Assembly: GCA_963823945.1 (NCBI GenBank)
Contig: CAWGNK010000003.1
Coordinates: 434,001 to 498,000 of the forward strand
Origin: Bog-793 sp963823945
GTDB lineage: Bacteria; Actinomycetota; Acidimicrobiia; Acidimicrobiales; Bog-793
Reading direction: 5' to 3'
DNA length: 64,000 nt
Part shown: positions 8,307-17,093 of the stretch, piece after piece
Position numbering within the stretch: position 1 is the first letter of the stretch
Layout of the letters: every line of letters starts with the position of its first letter
The notes under the pieces: model-generated
What the model was told of the DNA's origin: nothing
Database searches by the model: none
Seen by the model: only the letters and a program-made list of their open reading frames with translations
Program-made: the position numbers and the translations under genes

Positions 8307-9821
8307 GTGGGTAGCGTGAGCGCCGTGCCGAACACCCTGTACTACGGCGATAACCTCGCCGTGCTGCGCGAGCACATCCGGGACGAGTCGGTCGACCTGA
8401 TCTACCTCGATCCGCCGTTCAACTCGAACGCGACCTACAACGTGCTATTTAGAACCCACGCGGGCGATGAGTCGCGTGCTCAGATCCAAGCATTTGACGA
8501 CACTTGGCACTGGGGTCCGCAGGCCGACGAGGAGTACCAGGAACTAACGCGAGGTCGCGCACCAATCGACGTCGCACGCTTCATCGAGGCCATGCGAGCG
8601 GTACTCGGAACTAGCGACATGCTCGCGTATCTGGTGATGATGGCACCGCGGCTGGTGGAACTTCGGCGTGTCCTGAAGCCAACGGGCACCGTTTACCTCC
8701 ATTGCGATCCAACGTCGAGCCACTACCTCAAACTCTTGCTCGATGCAGTATTTGGTAAAGCGAACTTTCTGAACGACGTGATCTGGTCGTACAACACTCG
8801 GACGATGTCAACTGACTGGTTCGCGCGAAAGCACGATTCGTTGCTCTTCTATCGAAAGGCTCCAGGGCACTACTTCAACGGTGACGCGGTTCGAGTACCA
8901 CACAGACCAGAAAGCCTCGTTCAATACGACCGCGTTGATGACCAGGGGCGCCGCTATAAGCAGCAGTCCCATGGTCAACGCACCTACTTGAACGAACTCG
9001 GTCAACCATGTCCGGACGTTTGGGAGATTCAAATTCTTGGTTCGCGCTCTCCCGAACGCCTCGGGTATCCAACGCAGAAGCCGGTCGCCCTGTTGGAACG
9101 GGTCATCAGGGCGTCGAGCCGAGAGGGCGCCGTTGTTCTTGATCCGTTTTGTGGATGCGGTACGGCGGTCGACGCGGCCCAGCAACTCAAACGGCAGTGG
9201 ATCGGCATCGACATCACGTACATAGCTGTCGACCTCATCATCAAGCGTCTTCAACATCGCTACGGCAATGACATCTTGGCGACATTCACGACGAACGGCA
9301 TCCCGACCGACGTTGAGGGCGCGGCCGCGCTATTCACTCGCAACCCGTTTGATTTCGAACGATGGGCCGTGTCGATGCTGAGCGGTCAACCGAACGAGAA
9401 ACAGGTGGGCGACAAGGGTATTGACGGGCGTATCCGTTTTCACCGTGGTGGCGACGTAGCCGGACTCGCGGCGGTGTCTGTCAAGGGCGGCAGGGCGCTC
9501 AACCCGTCCATGGTGCAGGCGCTTGTTGGTGCAATGGAACAGGAACGCGCGGACATGGGCGTGCTTGTCACGATGGGCCGACCAACCGCAGGGATGGTGG
9601 AGGCTGCCAACGGGGCCGGACTCTACGAACACCCGCCGACCGGCAACCGCTACTCACGTGTTCAGATCATCACGGTTCCCGAGCTGTTCGACGGCAAGCG
9701 CCCAAACATGCCGACCGTGATCCTGCCGTACATCAAGGCGAGCCCGCGTCCTCAGTCTGAGGCGGTGTCGCTGTTTGAGCAGCCCGTCGAGGACGACGAG
9801 CCAGCCCCGCCGGGTCCTTGA
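8307..9821 (+). CDS. Beta-class DNA methyltransferase fused to Mrr-like nuclease domain
   Basis: A 504-residue fusion. The N-terminal two-thirds is an amino-methyltransferase of the beta class: motif IV DPPF at residue 35 comes before motif I DPFCGCG at residue 279, with the target-recognition region between. The C-terminal part has GDKGIDG (Asp369 onward) and then AVSVKGG (Lys393), the Asp...xxK layout of Mrr-type PD-(D/E)xK nucleases. I infer a single-chain restriction-modification or methyl-directed system; the domain order (methylase first, nuclease second) is the reverse of most type IIG enzymes. Several GTG codons (8307, 8316, 8325) could serve as start. It ends just inside the right copy of the 15-bp inverted repeat. 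Confidence 0.82.
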   Translation: MGSVSAVPNTLYYGDNLAVLREHIRDESVDLIYLDPPFNSNATYNVLFRTHAGDESRAQIQAFDDTWHWGPQADEEYQELTRGRAPIDVARFIEAMRAVLGTSDMLAYLVMMAPRLVELRRVLKPTGTVYLHCDPTSSHYLKLLLDAVFGKANFLNDVIWSYNTRTMSTDWFARKHDSLLFYRKAPGHYFNGDAVRVPHRPESLVQYDRVDDQGRRYKQQSHGQRTYLNELGQPCPDVWEIQILGSRSPERLGYPTQKPVALLERVIRASSREGAVVLDPFCGCGTAVDAAQQLKRQWIGIDITYIAVDLIIKRLQHRYGNDILATFTTNGIPTDVEGAAALFTRNPFDFERWAVSMLSGQPNEKQVGDKGIDGRIRFHRGGDVAGLAAVSVKGGRALNPSMVQALVGAMEQERADMGVLVTMGRPTAGMVEAANGAGLYEHPPTGNRYSRVQIITVPELFDGKRPNMPTVILPYIKASPRPQSEAVSLFEQPVEDDEPAPPGP

Positions 9822-9836
9822 CAAGAGTCCAAGTCA

Positions 9837-9851
9837 AACTAGCCCACTACC
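9837..9851 (+). repeat. 15-bp inverted repeat, right copy
   Basis: AACTAGCCCACTACC, the exact reverse complement of 6468-6482. It lies 15 bases after the methyltransferase-nuclease stop codon and 80 bases before tRNA-Thr(CGU). Homology does not extend beyond the 15 bases on either side. Confidence 0.45.
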
Positions 9852-9931
9852 CCCGGCCTCACGGTCGGCACCGAACGCGTACGATGACGTCGCCACGCGC
9901 TGGGACACGAGTGCCCCACGGTCGTGGCGTT

Positions 9932-10003
9932 GCCCGGGTAGCTCAGTGGCAGAGCAGCGCACTCGTAATGCGCAGGTCGTGGGTTCGAATCCCACCTCGG
10001 GCT
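9932..10003 (+). tRNA. tRNA-Thr (anticodon CGU)
   Basis: Acceptor stem GCCCGGG/CTCGGGC (one G-U pair), anticodon loop CTCGTAA (CGU, reads ACG) and T-arm GTGGGTTCGAATCCCAC. CCA is not encoded. A diverged copy of its 3' half occurs at 14297-14334 in the same orientation, and a transposase/methylase patch ends just upstream, so this tRNA looks like an insertion target. Confidence 0.95.
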
Positions 10004-10161
10004 CAAAACGAGCCAATCTGCCTACACGCTACGAGTCCGGGCCCGAAACACGATAGATCGGCTCTGGTACATCGTCCCGCGCGGCACGTGAGCCTCCCCA
10101 ACGCACCGGTCTGGCCGCCACGGCGTTCCGGTGCCGTCCTCGACGAGCTGTGGTTCTTGGG

Positions 10162-12477
10162 TTAGGTGTGCGAGGCGGGTTCTAGCGTGAGGCATTCGAC
10201 CTGGTAGTTACCGGTGGAGTCGCGTTCGACGCCGTGGATGTCGTGTTCGAAGCCGGGGAAGCGCTTGTCGAAGGTCTCGAGTGCTCCGAGGTACTCGAGC
10301 AGTGGCCCGTCGGCAGGGCCAGCGCACTCGCCGGGCATCAGGATCGGGATGCCTGGTGGGTAGGGAACGACCATTACCGTCGCGGTTCGTTCTGCCATGG
10401 CGGCGAGCGGCAGGCGCTCGCTTCGCTCGCGGACCAAGCGGCGGTAGGCGTCGCCGGGGGTGAGCTTCACTTCGGGCAGCGCGTCGAACGCACTGTCCAG
10501 CAGCGCCGGCATGCGTCCCGTGCGAAGCGCGTCGTGCATCTCGTCGCAGAGGTCGGCGAGACCGAGCGTGCCGTAGCGCTCCGGATTGGCCGCGACGAGA
10601 TCGGGCAGGACGTCACGTAGCGGCAGGTTCGCGTCGTAGGCATGCTTGAAGCCGAGCAGTCCGTCAAGGAGCGTGCCCCACTTGCCCTTTGTCATGCCAA
10701 TCGAGAACAGCACCAGCAGGATGTAGTCGCCGGTCTTCTCGACCTCGATGCGCTGCTGGTCGAGGAACAGCGTGACGATCTGGGCGGGGATGCCGCGGTC
10801 TGCAAAGGCGCCGGTGACATCCATGCCGGGCGTCGTGATCGTGACCTTGATCGGGTCCAGCATGCAGAAGCCGTCCGCGACCGCGCCGAACCCATGCCAC
10901 GGCGCATCGGGCTGAAGCGTCCAACAGCCGGGCTCGGTGGCAAGCAGATCGTCGGGTGCCTCCGCGAAGGCGTACTTGATCCCTGAGGCGGGGTCGCGCA
11001 CCTCCTCGGGTTGCCAGACCCCGAAGAACCAACCGTCGTCGCCGTCGCGCTCAGCGATCGCCCGGGCCAGCGTGACGACTCGCTTGCGAAAGTCGATTGC
11101 CTCACGGATCGACTCGTCAGTCAATGTCGCGCCGCTCGGGCCGTCCATCATCGCCGCGGCGACGTCGAGCACGGCGATCATCGGGTAGAACGGTGAGGTC
11201 GAGCCGTGCATCATGTAGGCCTCGTTGAAGCGGGCACGATCGACCGGGGCCCGCTCGCTCGAGCGGATGTGGATCATCGAGGCCTGCGAGAAAGCGGCGA
11301 GCAGCTTGTGCGTGGACTGCGTGGCGTAGAGAGTCGGTCCACCCGGCTCGAGGATCGCATGCATCGCGTGCCGGTCGCGGTACAGCGGATTGAACGCGGC
11401 GTAGGCGAACCATGCCTCGTCGAAATGGATGCGCGGCACGCTCTGTCCGAGCAGAGCCGTCACCTCTCGAGCGTCGTAGCACAGCCCGTCATAGGTCGAG
11501 TTGGTTACCGCCGCATACACCGGGGCCTTGTCTGTGGCCATGGCGGCGAGCGGGTGCGCTGCGATCGACTCCGCGATCGGGCCCGGGTCGAGTGCGGCTG
11601 CGGGGATCGGGCCGATGATCCCGTAGCCGTTTCGCACCGGACGCAGGTACACCGGGATCGCGTCGGTAACCGTCAGCGCGTAGTTCAGCGACTTGTGGCA
11701 GTTGCGGTCGGCGAGTACCACGTCGCCGGCGACGATCGCGCTGTGCGCGACGATCTGATTCGCGGTCGAGGTGCCATTGAGAACGAAAAACGTCATGTCG
11801 GCACCGAAGATCCGTGCCGCGTTGCGTTCGGATTCGTCAACCCGGCCGGAGTGGTCGAGCAGAGAGCCGAGCTCGAGCACTGGGCCGAGCGCGACCGACA
11901 GATCCGTGCGGAAGATGTTCTCGCCGTAGAAGTCGTAGAACGCCTTACCGACCGGTGTCTTACGAAAGGCCGTGCCACCGGCGTGACCGGGCGTGTGCAT
12001 CGAGTACTCGTAGGTATTGGCAAACTCGACGAGGGCACCGAAATACGGCGGCAGCAGCGTCTCGACGTAGCGACGCCAGGCGAAGTCGATCCGTCCGGCG
12101 ATGAACGCCGGGGTGTCCTCGAGGATGAGCACGACTTCTTGGGCAGTGCTGAGCACCTCGAGCGAGAGCTCGGTGGCATCACCGTGCTCGAGCATGAGAA
12201 ACACGGGTAGGCGTCCGCTCAGGCGCCGCGCAGCGTCGAGCACTGCGCGCGTATCAGCCTCACTTTCCGGCTCGGACACGTCCCAGTCGAGGACCACTGC
12301 CCCGAACGACGGATCCGAGCTGACGAGCGCCCGACCGTCGGTGAGCGTTTCGGCCTCGATGACGTGGTGACCGAGATCGACCAGTTCCGCGACTATTCGG
12401 CCAAGTGTTTGGCTCGCCTCGTGGCGGCGCTTCGGTCCTGCAACGAACAGTACGGGGAATTCGTGGCGCTCCAACAT
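10162..12477 (-). CDS. Orn/Lys/Arg decarboxylase, probably arginine decarboxylase (AdiA-like)
   Basis: A 771-residue fold-I PLP decarboxylase of the biodegradative Orn/Lys/Arg family. An N-terminal receiver-like wing (about 1-130) is followed by the PLP core with the Schiff-base Lys391 in QSTHKLLAAFSQAS, then DPIKVT and a C-terminal domain with PYPPGIPILMPGE. Several C-terminal blocks (a DPxxGxxYxFAxAP segment and GKWGTL) recall arginine decarboxylase AdiA more than lysine decarboxylase. This fits the nearby agmatine deiminase: arginine would become agmatine with proton consumption. The permease follows upstream on the same strand (37-bp gap), so they form a unit. Lysine or ornithine as substrate cannot be excluded from sequence alone. 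Confidence 0.85.
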   Translation of the reverse strand: MLERHEFPVLFVAGPKRRHEASQTLGRIVAELVDLGHHVIEAETLTDGRALVSSDPSFGAVVLDWDVSEPESEADTRAVLDAARRLSGRLPVFLMLEHGDATELSLEVLSTAQEVVLILEDTPAFIAGRIDFAWRRYVETLLPPYFGALVEFANTYEYSMHTPGHAGGTAFRKTPVGKAFYDFYGENIFRTDLSVALGPVLELGSLLDHSGRVDESERNAARIFGADMTFFVLNGTSTANQIVAHSAIVAGDVVLADRNCHKSLNYALTVTDAIPVYLRPVRNGYGIIGPIPAAALDPGPIAESIAAHPLAAMATDKAPVYAAVTNSTYDGLCYDAREVTALLGQSVPRIHFDEAWFAYAAFNPLYRDRHAMHAILEPGGPTLYATQSTHKLLAAFSQASMIHIRSSERAPVDRARFNEAYMMHGSTSPFYPMIAVLDVAAAMMDGPSGATLTDESIREAIDFRKRVVTLARAIAERDGDDGWFFGVWQPEEVRDPASGIKYAFAEAPDDLLATEPGCWTLQPDAPWHGFGAVADGFCMLDPIKVTITTPGMDVTGAFADRGIPAQIVTLFLDQQRIEVEKTGDYILLVLFSIGMTKGKWGTLLDGLLGFKHAYDANLPLRDVLPDLVAANPERYGTLGLADLCDEMHDALRTGRMPALLDSAFDALPEVKLTPGDAYRRLVRERSERLPLAAMAERTATVMVVPYPPGIPILMPGECAGPADGPLLEYLGALETFDKRFPGFEHDIHGVERDSTGNYQVECLTLEPASHT

Positions 12478-12514
12478 GGTGGGCTCCTTGCGGTTTGCAG
12501 TCTTTGACGGCGCG

Positions 12515-14056
12515 TCAGGCGCCGGCGATGCCGGGAGTGGCGGAGGGGACTGGCTTGTCGGTGTCGCCGACGTCGAGCAGGACGTTGTCTGGGTGCGCCA
12601 TCTTCCAGCCCGGCTTCTTGATCTTCTCGACGATGAAAGGCGGCGCCGAGCAGACGATGATCAGCCCGAACATCACAGCGACGTAAACCAGGGTCGGCCA
12701 GTGGCTAATCCCGCTAGGCGGCACGAACCCGATGATCAGTGCGAAGGCCGATCCGAAGATGCCCATGCCGGCGACGAGCCAGATGCCGATCTTGCCGCCG
12801 GGGATCTTGTACGCGCGGGCCACGTCGGGCTGCGTGTAGCGCAGCCGGATCGCGGCCGCGAAGATCATGATGTACATCATCACCAAGATCTGCGTGGTCA
12901 ACGCCGTGAGCATCCAGTAGCTGGTGTTGATGGAAGGCACGAACAGGAACATCAGCGCGAACAGCGTGCCAAGGATGCCCTGAAAAACGAGCAGCGCCAC
13001 GGGCACGTGGCGCTTGTTCACGTAATGCAGCTCCGGCGGAAGGTCTCCCGTGCGCTCCGCCGCGTACAGGCCCTTCGACGGGCCCAGTAGCCAGGTGCTG
13101 ATCAACCCGAGCGTGCCGAGAGCGACCAGGCCGGACATCAGCTTGGTGGCCCAGACGCCGATGCCGAGAGCCTTGAAGAACAGAGCGAACGCCTGCGGAA
13201 TGCCGGCCACGAGGCTCAGCTTGGCCTGGGGCACGATGAACGCGATGGCGAGCGTCGCGAGAATCGACACGCCGACAATCAAAAGCGCTGCGAGGAAGAT
13301 TGCGCGTGGAAAGTCGCGGCCGGGGTTCTTCGTCTCCTTGGCGTGGAATCCGGCCATTTCGATGCCCGCGTAGCCGAGCACGACGCCGACGAAGAACACC
13401 ATGTGGTTGAGGCTTGAGAGGTTCGGCTCGAGCTGAGATGCGCTGAATGGGATCGCCAGGTGCTTGCCGGCGGCCAGCCAATACAGGCCGAGCGCGATCA
13501 GCACCACGGCCGGAATCAGCGTTCCGACGATGACCGCAGGATTGTTCACCCGCAGGATCCACTTCTCGCCGAAGAAGTTGAGCAGTGTCAACACCCAAAA
13601 GACCGACAGCATCACGATTACGAGATAGACCTTCTCGTTCGCAAGGCTGGGCTCGACCACGTAGGCGGCCGCTGCCGCAACGAACGCCAACACCGTCGGG
13701 TACCACACAACGCCCTCGACCCACTCGAACCAAATAGACAGGAAGCCCGATCGCTCGCTGAACGCCTCCTTGACCCATGCGTACAGGCCACCGGCCCGCG
13801 GCCAGCCGGTTGCGAGCTCCGCCGCGACGAGCGCGAGCGGAATGAAGAACAGGAGCGCGCCAAGCAGGTAGTAGGCGATGCTCGACCAGCCGTCCTCGGC
13901 GATGCTCGGCATGCTCCGCAGAGTCAACACAGCGGCCAAGCTGATAAGCGCGATCGAGGACGCGCCAAGCGTTCGGGTGCCTTTGCCCGTGGTGTGCGCC
14001 TTGAGCGCTCGAGCTACTGCGGGGTGTTCACTGCGACTCAGACGCTGGGCGGGCAT
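12515..14056 (-). CDS. APC-superfamily amino acid/polyamine antiporter
   Basis: A 513-residue polytopic membrane protein with about 12 hydrophobic segments. It has the APC signature near the N-terminus (AELATGWPRAGGLYAWVKEAF) and the internal YAGIEMAGFHAKETKNPGRDFPRA block after helix 5, closest in style to glutamate/GABA and arginine/agmatine exchangers. It is transcribed ahead of the decarboxylase gene with a 37-bp gap. Known decarboxylase-antiporter pairs import the amino acid and export the amine; agmatine or putrescine exchange is the natural inference here. Substrate is not determined by the sequence. Confidence 0.85.
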   Translation of the reverse strand: MPAQRLSRSEHPAVARALKAHTTGKGTRTLGASSIALISLAAVLTLRSMPSIAEDGWSSIAYYLLGALLFFIPLALVAAELATGWPRAGGLYAWVKEAFSERSGFLSIWFEWVEGVVWYPTVLAFVAAAAAYVVEPSLANEKVYLVIVMLSVFWVLTLLNFFGEKWILRVNNPAVIVGTLIPAVVLIALGLYWLAAGKHLAIPFSASQLEPNLSSLNHMVFFVGVVLGYAGIEMAGFHAKETKNPGRDFPRAIFLAALLIVGVSILATLAIAFIVPQAKLSLVAGIPQAFALFFKALGIGVWATKLMSGLVALGTLGLISTWLLGPSKGLYAAERTGDLPPELHYVNKRHVPVALLVFQGILGTLFALMFLFVPSINTSYWMLTALTTQILVMMYIMIFAAAIRLRYTQPDVARAYKIPGGKIGIWLVAGMGIFGSAFALIIGFVPPSGISHWPTLVYVAVMFGLIIVCSAPPFIVEKIKKPGWKMAHPDNVLLDVGDTDKPVPSATPGIAGA

Positions 14057-14587
14057 GTTGGCCTCCAGGGTTAGATCGAATCTCGAAATTCAGTTCGTCG
14101 GGCCCGCCCCACTGGAGGCGCGACCGCACAAACTCGCTCCTTGGGGGGCACCCTGCTACACCCGGCATGGAGCCGCGTTGATCGTAGCGAATTGCAGCGG
14201 ATCGCCACAGTCTCAAGCTTCATCCCTGCTTACCATTGTTTATGGGACGCGTTGCGAACCGGCGGAACCGAAGAGAACGCCTTTGAAGGCCCACGCAATG
14301 AGCAGGTCGTGGGTTCGAACCCCATCTCGGGCGCAAGAAGTCCAGCCCAGAGTCGCTGTTCGTCGCGGCGTGATCGGTGCTCGCTGCGGCTGACCCACTT
14401 CCTCCGGGATCGGCTCACCGTCGACACCGAGTCCCGCAAGGTGAACTTCGATCGCCTCGATGGCGCACCTCACCTCCGCCGGCCCGAGTCCCACGGCAGG
14501 ATTCCGAACACGGTAGCGGTGCGAACACCTACTCAGAGGCATACTCGCGCGCAGCCTGTCTGGGTCGAACGGAGCGCGAGAAGACGG
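14057..14587. other. Intergenic region between permease and carbamoyltransferase genes
   Basis: A 531-bp region from which the permease (minus) and the carbamoyltransferase (plus) are transcribed divergently. The only recognisable element is the 3' tRNA-Thr remnant at 14297-14334. The region is less GC-rich than the window average around 14160-14260. Long open frames crossing it begin without ribosome sites and read through the tRNA remnant, so I treat them as spurious. Confidence 0.6.
14297..14334 (+). repeat. Decayed 3'-half copy of tRNA-Thr(CGU)
   Basis: Matches 34 of 38 bases of 9967-10004, which spans the 3' anticodon stem, variable loop, T-arm and acceptor strand of tRNA-Thr(CGU), in the same orientation. 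The 5' half of a tRNA is absent. Such partial tRNA duplications are what integration at a tRNA 3' end leaves behind; the pair encloses the decarboxylase and permease genes. The mismatches indicate an old event. Confidence 0.75.
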
Positions 14588-15598
14588 ATGGCGAAGAGAC
14601 TTAGGGGGATACGCGGGATTCGCGGGCGCCATTTCCTGACGGATCTCGACTACGAACGGGATGAACTCGAGGGACTGCTCGAACTGGCGGTCGCCCTCAA
14701 GGCCGTGTGGCGGCGACGCCCGCTCACGCCGTTCCTGCCGGGCCGGCATCTGGCGATGATCTTCGAGGCCGCCTCGACGCGCACCCGCGTGAGCTTTGAG
14801 AACGGCTTCGCCGAGCTCGGCGGGAACGCGCTCTACCTCCGCCCGGGCGAGATTCACATGCCGGGGCGCGAAAGCGTCGCCGACACTGCCCGGACACTTT
14901 CCCAGTACGCCTCGGTGATCGCGATTCGCGCGAAGACGGACGAGACCGTCAACGAATTCGCCGCTTGGTCAGAAGTACCGGTGATCAACGCGATGGACCA
15001 CGACCGTCATCCCTGCCAGGCGATGAGTGACGCGCTCACGATCCTGGAATACGCGGGCACGCTGGCCGGTGTCACCTTCGCCTACGTGGGCGACGCCGCA
15101 CACCCGTGCAACTCGCTCGCGACGACGTTGACCAAGCTCGGCCTTGACGTGCGCATAGGCAATGCGCCGGGTTACGAGATCAGCCCCGAGGTGCGACGCA
15201 ACGCCGAACTTCTCGCGGCACAGAGCAGTGGCTCGTTTCTGCTCACTAACGACCCCATCGAGGCGATCGAAGGTGCCGACTTCATCTACACCGACTGCTG
15301 GTGGTGGACCGGGCAGGAGGACGAGTACTCGGATCGGGTGGCCGCTTTCCGCCGCTTCCAGGTGAACAAGGAGTTGTGGAGCCACACGAAACCGGGGGCG
15401 AGGTTCATGCACTGCCTGCCGGCGATGCGCGGTGAGGAGGTGACGGACGAGATCGCCGACTCGGCCGCGTCGATCATCTTCCCCCAGGCGCAGAACCGAT
15501 TGCACTTCCAGAAGGCTCTGATGCTCGCTCTCATCGGTCTCGACGAACTTCCCGCGGACCCCGAGCTCCACGAGATCGCCCGTGCCCTCCTTTCCTGA
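14588..15598 (+). CDS. Ornithine/putrescine carbamoyltransferase family, probably putrescine carbamoyltransferase
   Basis: A 336-residue carbamoyltransferase. The carbamoyl-phosphate motifs are intact: STRTR (Ser63 onward), HPCQ (His141 onward) and HCLPA (His275 onward). The loop that in ornithine transcarbamylases carries the SMG ornithine signature here reads YTDCWWWTG, with no SMG, resembling the aromatic loop of putrescine carbamoyltransferases. With agmatine deiminase next (33-bp gap) the likely role is phosphorolysis of N-carbamoylputrescine to putrescine and carbamoyl phosphate. I start it at ATG 14588 because upstream in-frame sequence reads through the tRNA remnant. No carbamate kinase gene is in the window. 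Confidence 0.82.
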   Translation: MAKRLRGIRGIRGRHFLTDLDYERDELEGLLELAVALKAVWRRRPLTPFLPGRHLAMIFEAASTRTRVSFENGFAELGGNALYLRPGEIHMPGRESVADTARTLSQYASVIAIRAKTDETVNEFAAWSEVPVINAMDHDRHPCQAMSDALTILEYAGTLAGVTFAYVGDAAHPCNSLATTLTKLGLDVRIGNAPGYEISPEVRRNAELLAAQSSGSFLLTNDPIEAIEGADFIYTDCWWWTGQEDEYSDRVAAFRRFQVNKELWSHTKPGARFMHCLPAMRGEEVTDEIADSAASIIFPQAQNRLHFQKALMLALIGLDELPADPELHEIARALLS

Positions 15599-15631
15599 GC
15601 GCGACCCGTCGACCTCCGAGGGAGCGCGGGC

Positions 15632-16795
15632 GTGACGGACGCCACGACAAGCGAGGCGCTCGGCAGCACACCTCGTGCTGACGGCTTCCGCATGCCGGGC
15701 GAGTTCGAGCCGCACGCGAGGACGTGGATGCTCTGGCCGGAGCGCCCCGACAACTGGCGTCTTGGTGCGGAACCCGCACAGCACGCCTGGGTGCGAGTTG
15801 CCACCGCCATATCCGGATTCGAGCCCGTGACGGTGGGCGTCGGTCCCGACCAGCGGGAGAACGCGCGTCATCTGCTTCCCGATGGCGTCGGTGTCGTCGA
15901 GCTTCCGAGCGACGACGCCTGGATCAGAGATTGCGGACCGACCTTCATCGTCAATGACGCAGGAGGCGTCCGCCTAGTCGACTGGGAGTTCAACGCCTGG
16001 GGCGGTCTGTACGACGGCTTGTACTCCCCTTGGGACAGGGACCAGATGGTGCCGCGCAGGATCGCTGAGATCGAGCGGGTCGGACGCTACCGGGCGCCGC
16101 TCGTGATGGAAGGCGGCTCGTTCACCGTCGACGGCGAGGGGACCGTCATCACCACGGAGGAGTGCCTGCTGTCGCAAGGGCGCAACCCTCATCTCACGCG
16201 GACCGAGATCGAGCGGTACCTGTGTGACTACCTGAATGTCGACAAGGTCATCTGGCTTTCCTGCGGCATCGATCCGCGCGAGACGAACGGGCACGTCGAC
16301 GATGTGGCCTGTTTCGTGGCCCCCGGCGTGGTGCTCGCGGGCGTCACCGATGACAGGGACGACTGGCGGTTCGAGCTCCTGCAGGACAACCTGCAAGTTC
16401 TGCGGACGGCCACCGATGCGCGGGGGCGGCGTCTCCGCGTCGAGACGCTGCCGATGCCGGCGGTCACGACGATCACCGCGGAGGAAGCCGCGGGGATCGT
16501 AGGTGCCAAGGGTTCGGTCCCGCGTCGCGCCGGGGACGAGTTGGCGGCGTCGTACGTCAACTTCCTGGTCGTCAACGGTGGCGTCGTCATGCCGACCTTT
16601 GACGATCCCCATGACGCGGTGGCGATGGCGCGGCTGGGGGCGGTCTTTCCCGACCGCAGGGTGGTGGGCGTGCCAGGACGCGAGATCGCGCTCGGAGGGG
16701 GCAACGTGCACTGCATAACCCAGCAGCAACCGGCTGCCGGTGTAGGTCCCGTAGGCACGCCGCCCGAAGTGATGACGCGTGGGGCTTCCAGCTGA
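15632..16795 (+). CDS. aguA: Agmatine deiminase
   Basis: A 387-residue guanidino-group-modifying enzyme that hydrolyses agmatine to N-carbamoylputrescine and ammonia. Family motifs are complete: DDAWIRDCGPTF, VMEGGS, TNGHVDD and the catalytic Cys361 in GGGNVHCITQQQP. The GTG start at 15632 is supported by GAGGGAG six bases upstream. It follows the carbamoyltransferase on the same strand, completing an arginine-agmatine-putrescine route with the decarboxylase and permease 10.2-14.1 kb. A ca. 300-bp stretch after the gene (16796-17093) shows nothing I can identify. Confidence 0.95.
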   Translation: MTDATTSEALGSTPRADGFRMPGEFEPHARTWMLWPERPDNWRLGAEPAQHAWVRVATAISGFEPVTVGVGPDQRENARHLLPDGVGVVELPSDDAWIRDCGPTFIVNDAGGVRLVDWEFNAWGGLYDGLYSPWDRDQMVPRRIAEIERVGRYRAPLVMEGGSFTVDGEGTVITTEECLLSQGRNPHLTRTEIERYLCDYLNVDKVIWLSCGIDPRETNGHVDDVACFVAPGVVLAGVTDDRDDWRFELLQDNLQVLRTATDARGRRLRVETLPMPAVTTITAEEAAGIVGAKGSVPRRAGDELAASYVNFLVVNGGVVMPTFDDPHDAVAMARLGAVFPDRRVVGVPGREIALGGGNVHCITQQQPAAGVGPVGTPPEVMTRGASS

Positions 16796-17093
16796 GGCCA
16801 CGGTCGGTTCGTGGCCGAACAGGTTCCCGCGGAGTTCCTTTGCGGAATTCGGGTGGGTCGCGACGCGCGGCGGTCCGGTTCCCGGGGAGGAACCCCCGCC
16901 AGGATCTCGCCGCGGTGCGGCTCGGAAGAGGAACGCGCGCCGACCCTTGGGCGTAGCAGTGCCCGCGGGATGTGTGAGAGCGGGCCAGACGGCGGCGATC
17001 ATGTCGTTCGTCCGTGTCGACTAGCGCGCGACCAGCCGCAGCTCGGGCGGTGGGCGCCGCGATGACAGGTCAGCGTCGTTGCCGTAGCTTGGT

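Noticed and set aside
14230..14857. Minus-strand frame through the tRNA remnant
   Set aside because: Its THDLL-type peptide is the usual translation of antisense tRNA, a common false gene.
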